DNA from: Pseudacidobacterium ailaaui | Lineage (GTDB): Bacteria > Acidobacteriota > Terriglobia > Terriglobales > Acidobacteriaceae | Direction of reading: 5' to 3' | NCBI RefSeq assembly: GCF_000688455.1 | Contig: NZ_JIAL01000001.1 | Span: forward strand, 2,635,001 to 2,699,000 | DNA: 64,000 nt | Shown here: positions 63,721-64,000 of the stretch, piece by piece | Layout: every line of letters starts with the position of its first letter | Position numbering within the stretch: the stretch's first letter is position 1 | Program-made: the position numbers and the translations under genes | Notes under the pieces: model-generated | Databases searched by the model: none | The model's input: only the letters and a program-made list of their open reading frames with translations | Told to the model about the DNA's origin: nothing

Positions 63721-64000
63721 TCAACCCATGTACATGCCGCCGTTGACATCCAGGACATGTCCCGTGATGTAAGAGGCATCATCGGAGGCAAGAAAACGGA
63801 CAGCCTTGGCAACATCCTCTTCCGTCCCGGGCCGTCCCAGAGGAACCTGCGTCAGCATGGCCGTGCGCTGCTTTTCATCCAGCACAGCGGTCATCGCGGT
63901 TTCGATGTACCCGGGGGCCACTGCGTTCGCTGTAATGTTACGTGAGGCCAGCTCGCGCGCGAGGGACTTGGTGAAGCCGATAAGACCAGCCTTGCTGGCA
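63721..64000 (-). CDS. fabG: 3-oxoacyl-ACP reductase FabG, 5' part outside window
   Basis: The C-terminal 92 residues of a FabG-type SDR; the frame is open to the right edge. It begins inside the active-site helix with [20 protein letters not shown] (Lys of YxxxK) and continues with [36 protein letters not shown] and the FabG-typical end [16 protein letters not shown]. It reduces 3-ketoacyl-ACP in fatty-acid elongation. A fab cluster may lie further right. Confidence 0.9.
   Translation of the reverse strand, partial: ASKAGLIGFTKSLARELASRNITANAVAPGYIETAMTAVLDEKQRTAMLTQVPLGRPGTEEDVAKAVRFLASDDASYITGHVLDVNGGMYMG

Overview
The window looks like a chromosomal segment of an Acidobacteriota bacterium, most likely class Terriglobia. 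The evidence is a hopanoid-biosynthesis gene (hpnH), an ADOP-type MacB/FtsX permease plus the relic of a second one, a FecR protein with a W/Y/G-rich DUF6600-like region, a secretin carrying a cohesin-like domain, LPS-export genes (Gram-negative envelope), a futalosine-pathway menaquinone gene (mqnD) and a split ATP synthase operon. I found no tRNA, rRNA, CRISPR array, transposase or prophage. Most of the segment is ordinary housekeeping and envelope DNA.

Layout. 1-4.1 kb: end of hpnH with a strong terminator, an ArsR/SRPBCC pair with a palindromic operator, a CBS protein, an isoaspartyl peptidase. 4.1-6.5 kb (minus): rnc-lepB-lepB. 6.6-8.1 kb: FecR/DUF6600 protein. 8.1-12.2 kb (minus): TPR-secretin-cohesin protein, two pseudopilins and a urocanase-core-like protein. 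12.3-15.7 kb: smpB, dnaX (minus), a rhodanese, a VanZ protein. 15.8-22.8 kb (plus): M20 peptidase, mobA, an MlaF-like ATPase, a lipocalin-like protein, an unknown protein, a large LptC/LptA-like protein and lptB. 22.8-29.5 kb: aroG, MFS transporter, MoxR/ChlI-like ATPase, LON-domain protein, TPR protein, thioesterase, Mrp ATPase. 29.5-31.8 kb (minus): an epimerase and a glycosyltransferase. 32.2-33.1 kb: ctaA.

33.2-35.3 kb is the most interesting part. On the minus strand a SAM riboswitch of the SAM-I/SAM-IV clan precedes a threonine-synthase-family gene. That gene overlaps a MoaD/ThiS-type sulfur-carrier gene whose di-glycine is followed by a 26-residue tail with seven cysteines, and the unit ends in a terminator. 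SAM control of a PLP enzyme coupled to a sulfur carrier suggests protein-thiocarboxylate-dependent homocysteine/methionine synthesis rather than plain threonine synthesis. An unexplained long-range inverted repeat lies just upstream of the riboswitch.

35.3-43 kb: a Phd-like orphan antitoxin overlapping tlyA, an SDR, lysS, atpZ-atpI-atpB-atpE (membrane sector only), thiC. 42.5-44.9 kb: ccmE (variant CxxxY type), ccmA, ybaK, ccmB. 44.9-52.5 kb: ADOP relic, DegT aminotransferase, MerR regulator, zinc-ribbon protein, barrel-like protein, intact ADOP permease, purB. 52.5-64 kb: mqnD, bioY, cutA, phosphohexomutase, FtsB-like protein, CAP protein, a lipoprotein trypsin-like protease with duplicated C-terminal modules, an MDR oxidoreductase, an SDR, an MFS transporter and the 3' end of fabG.
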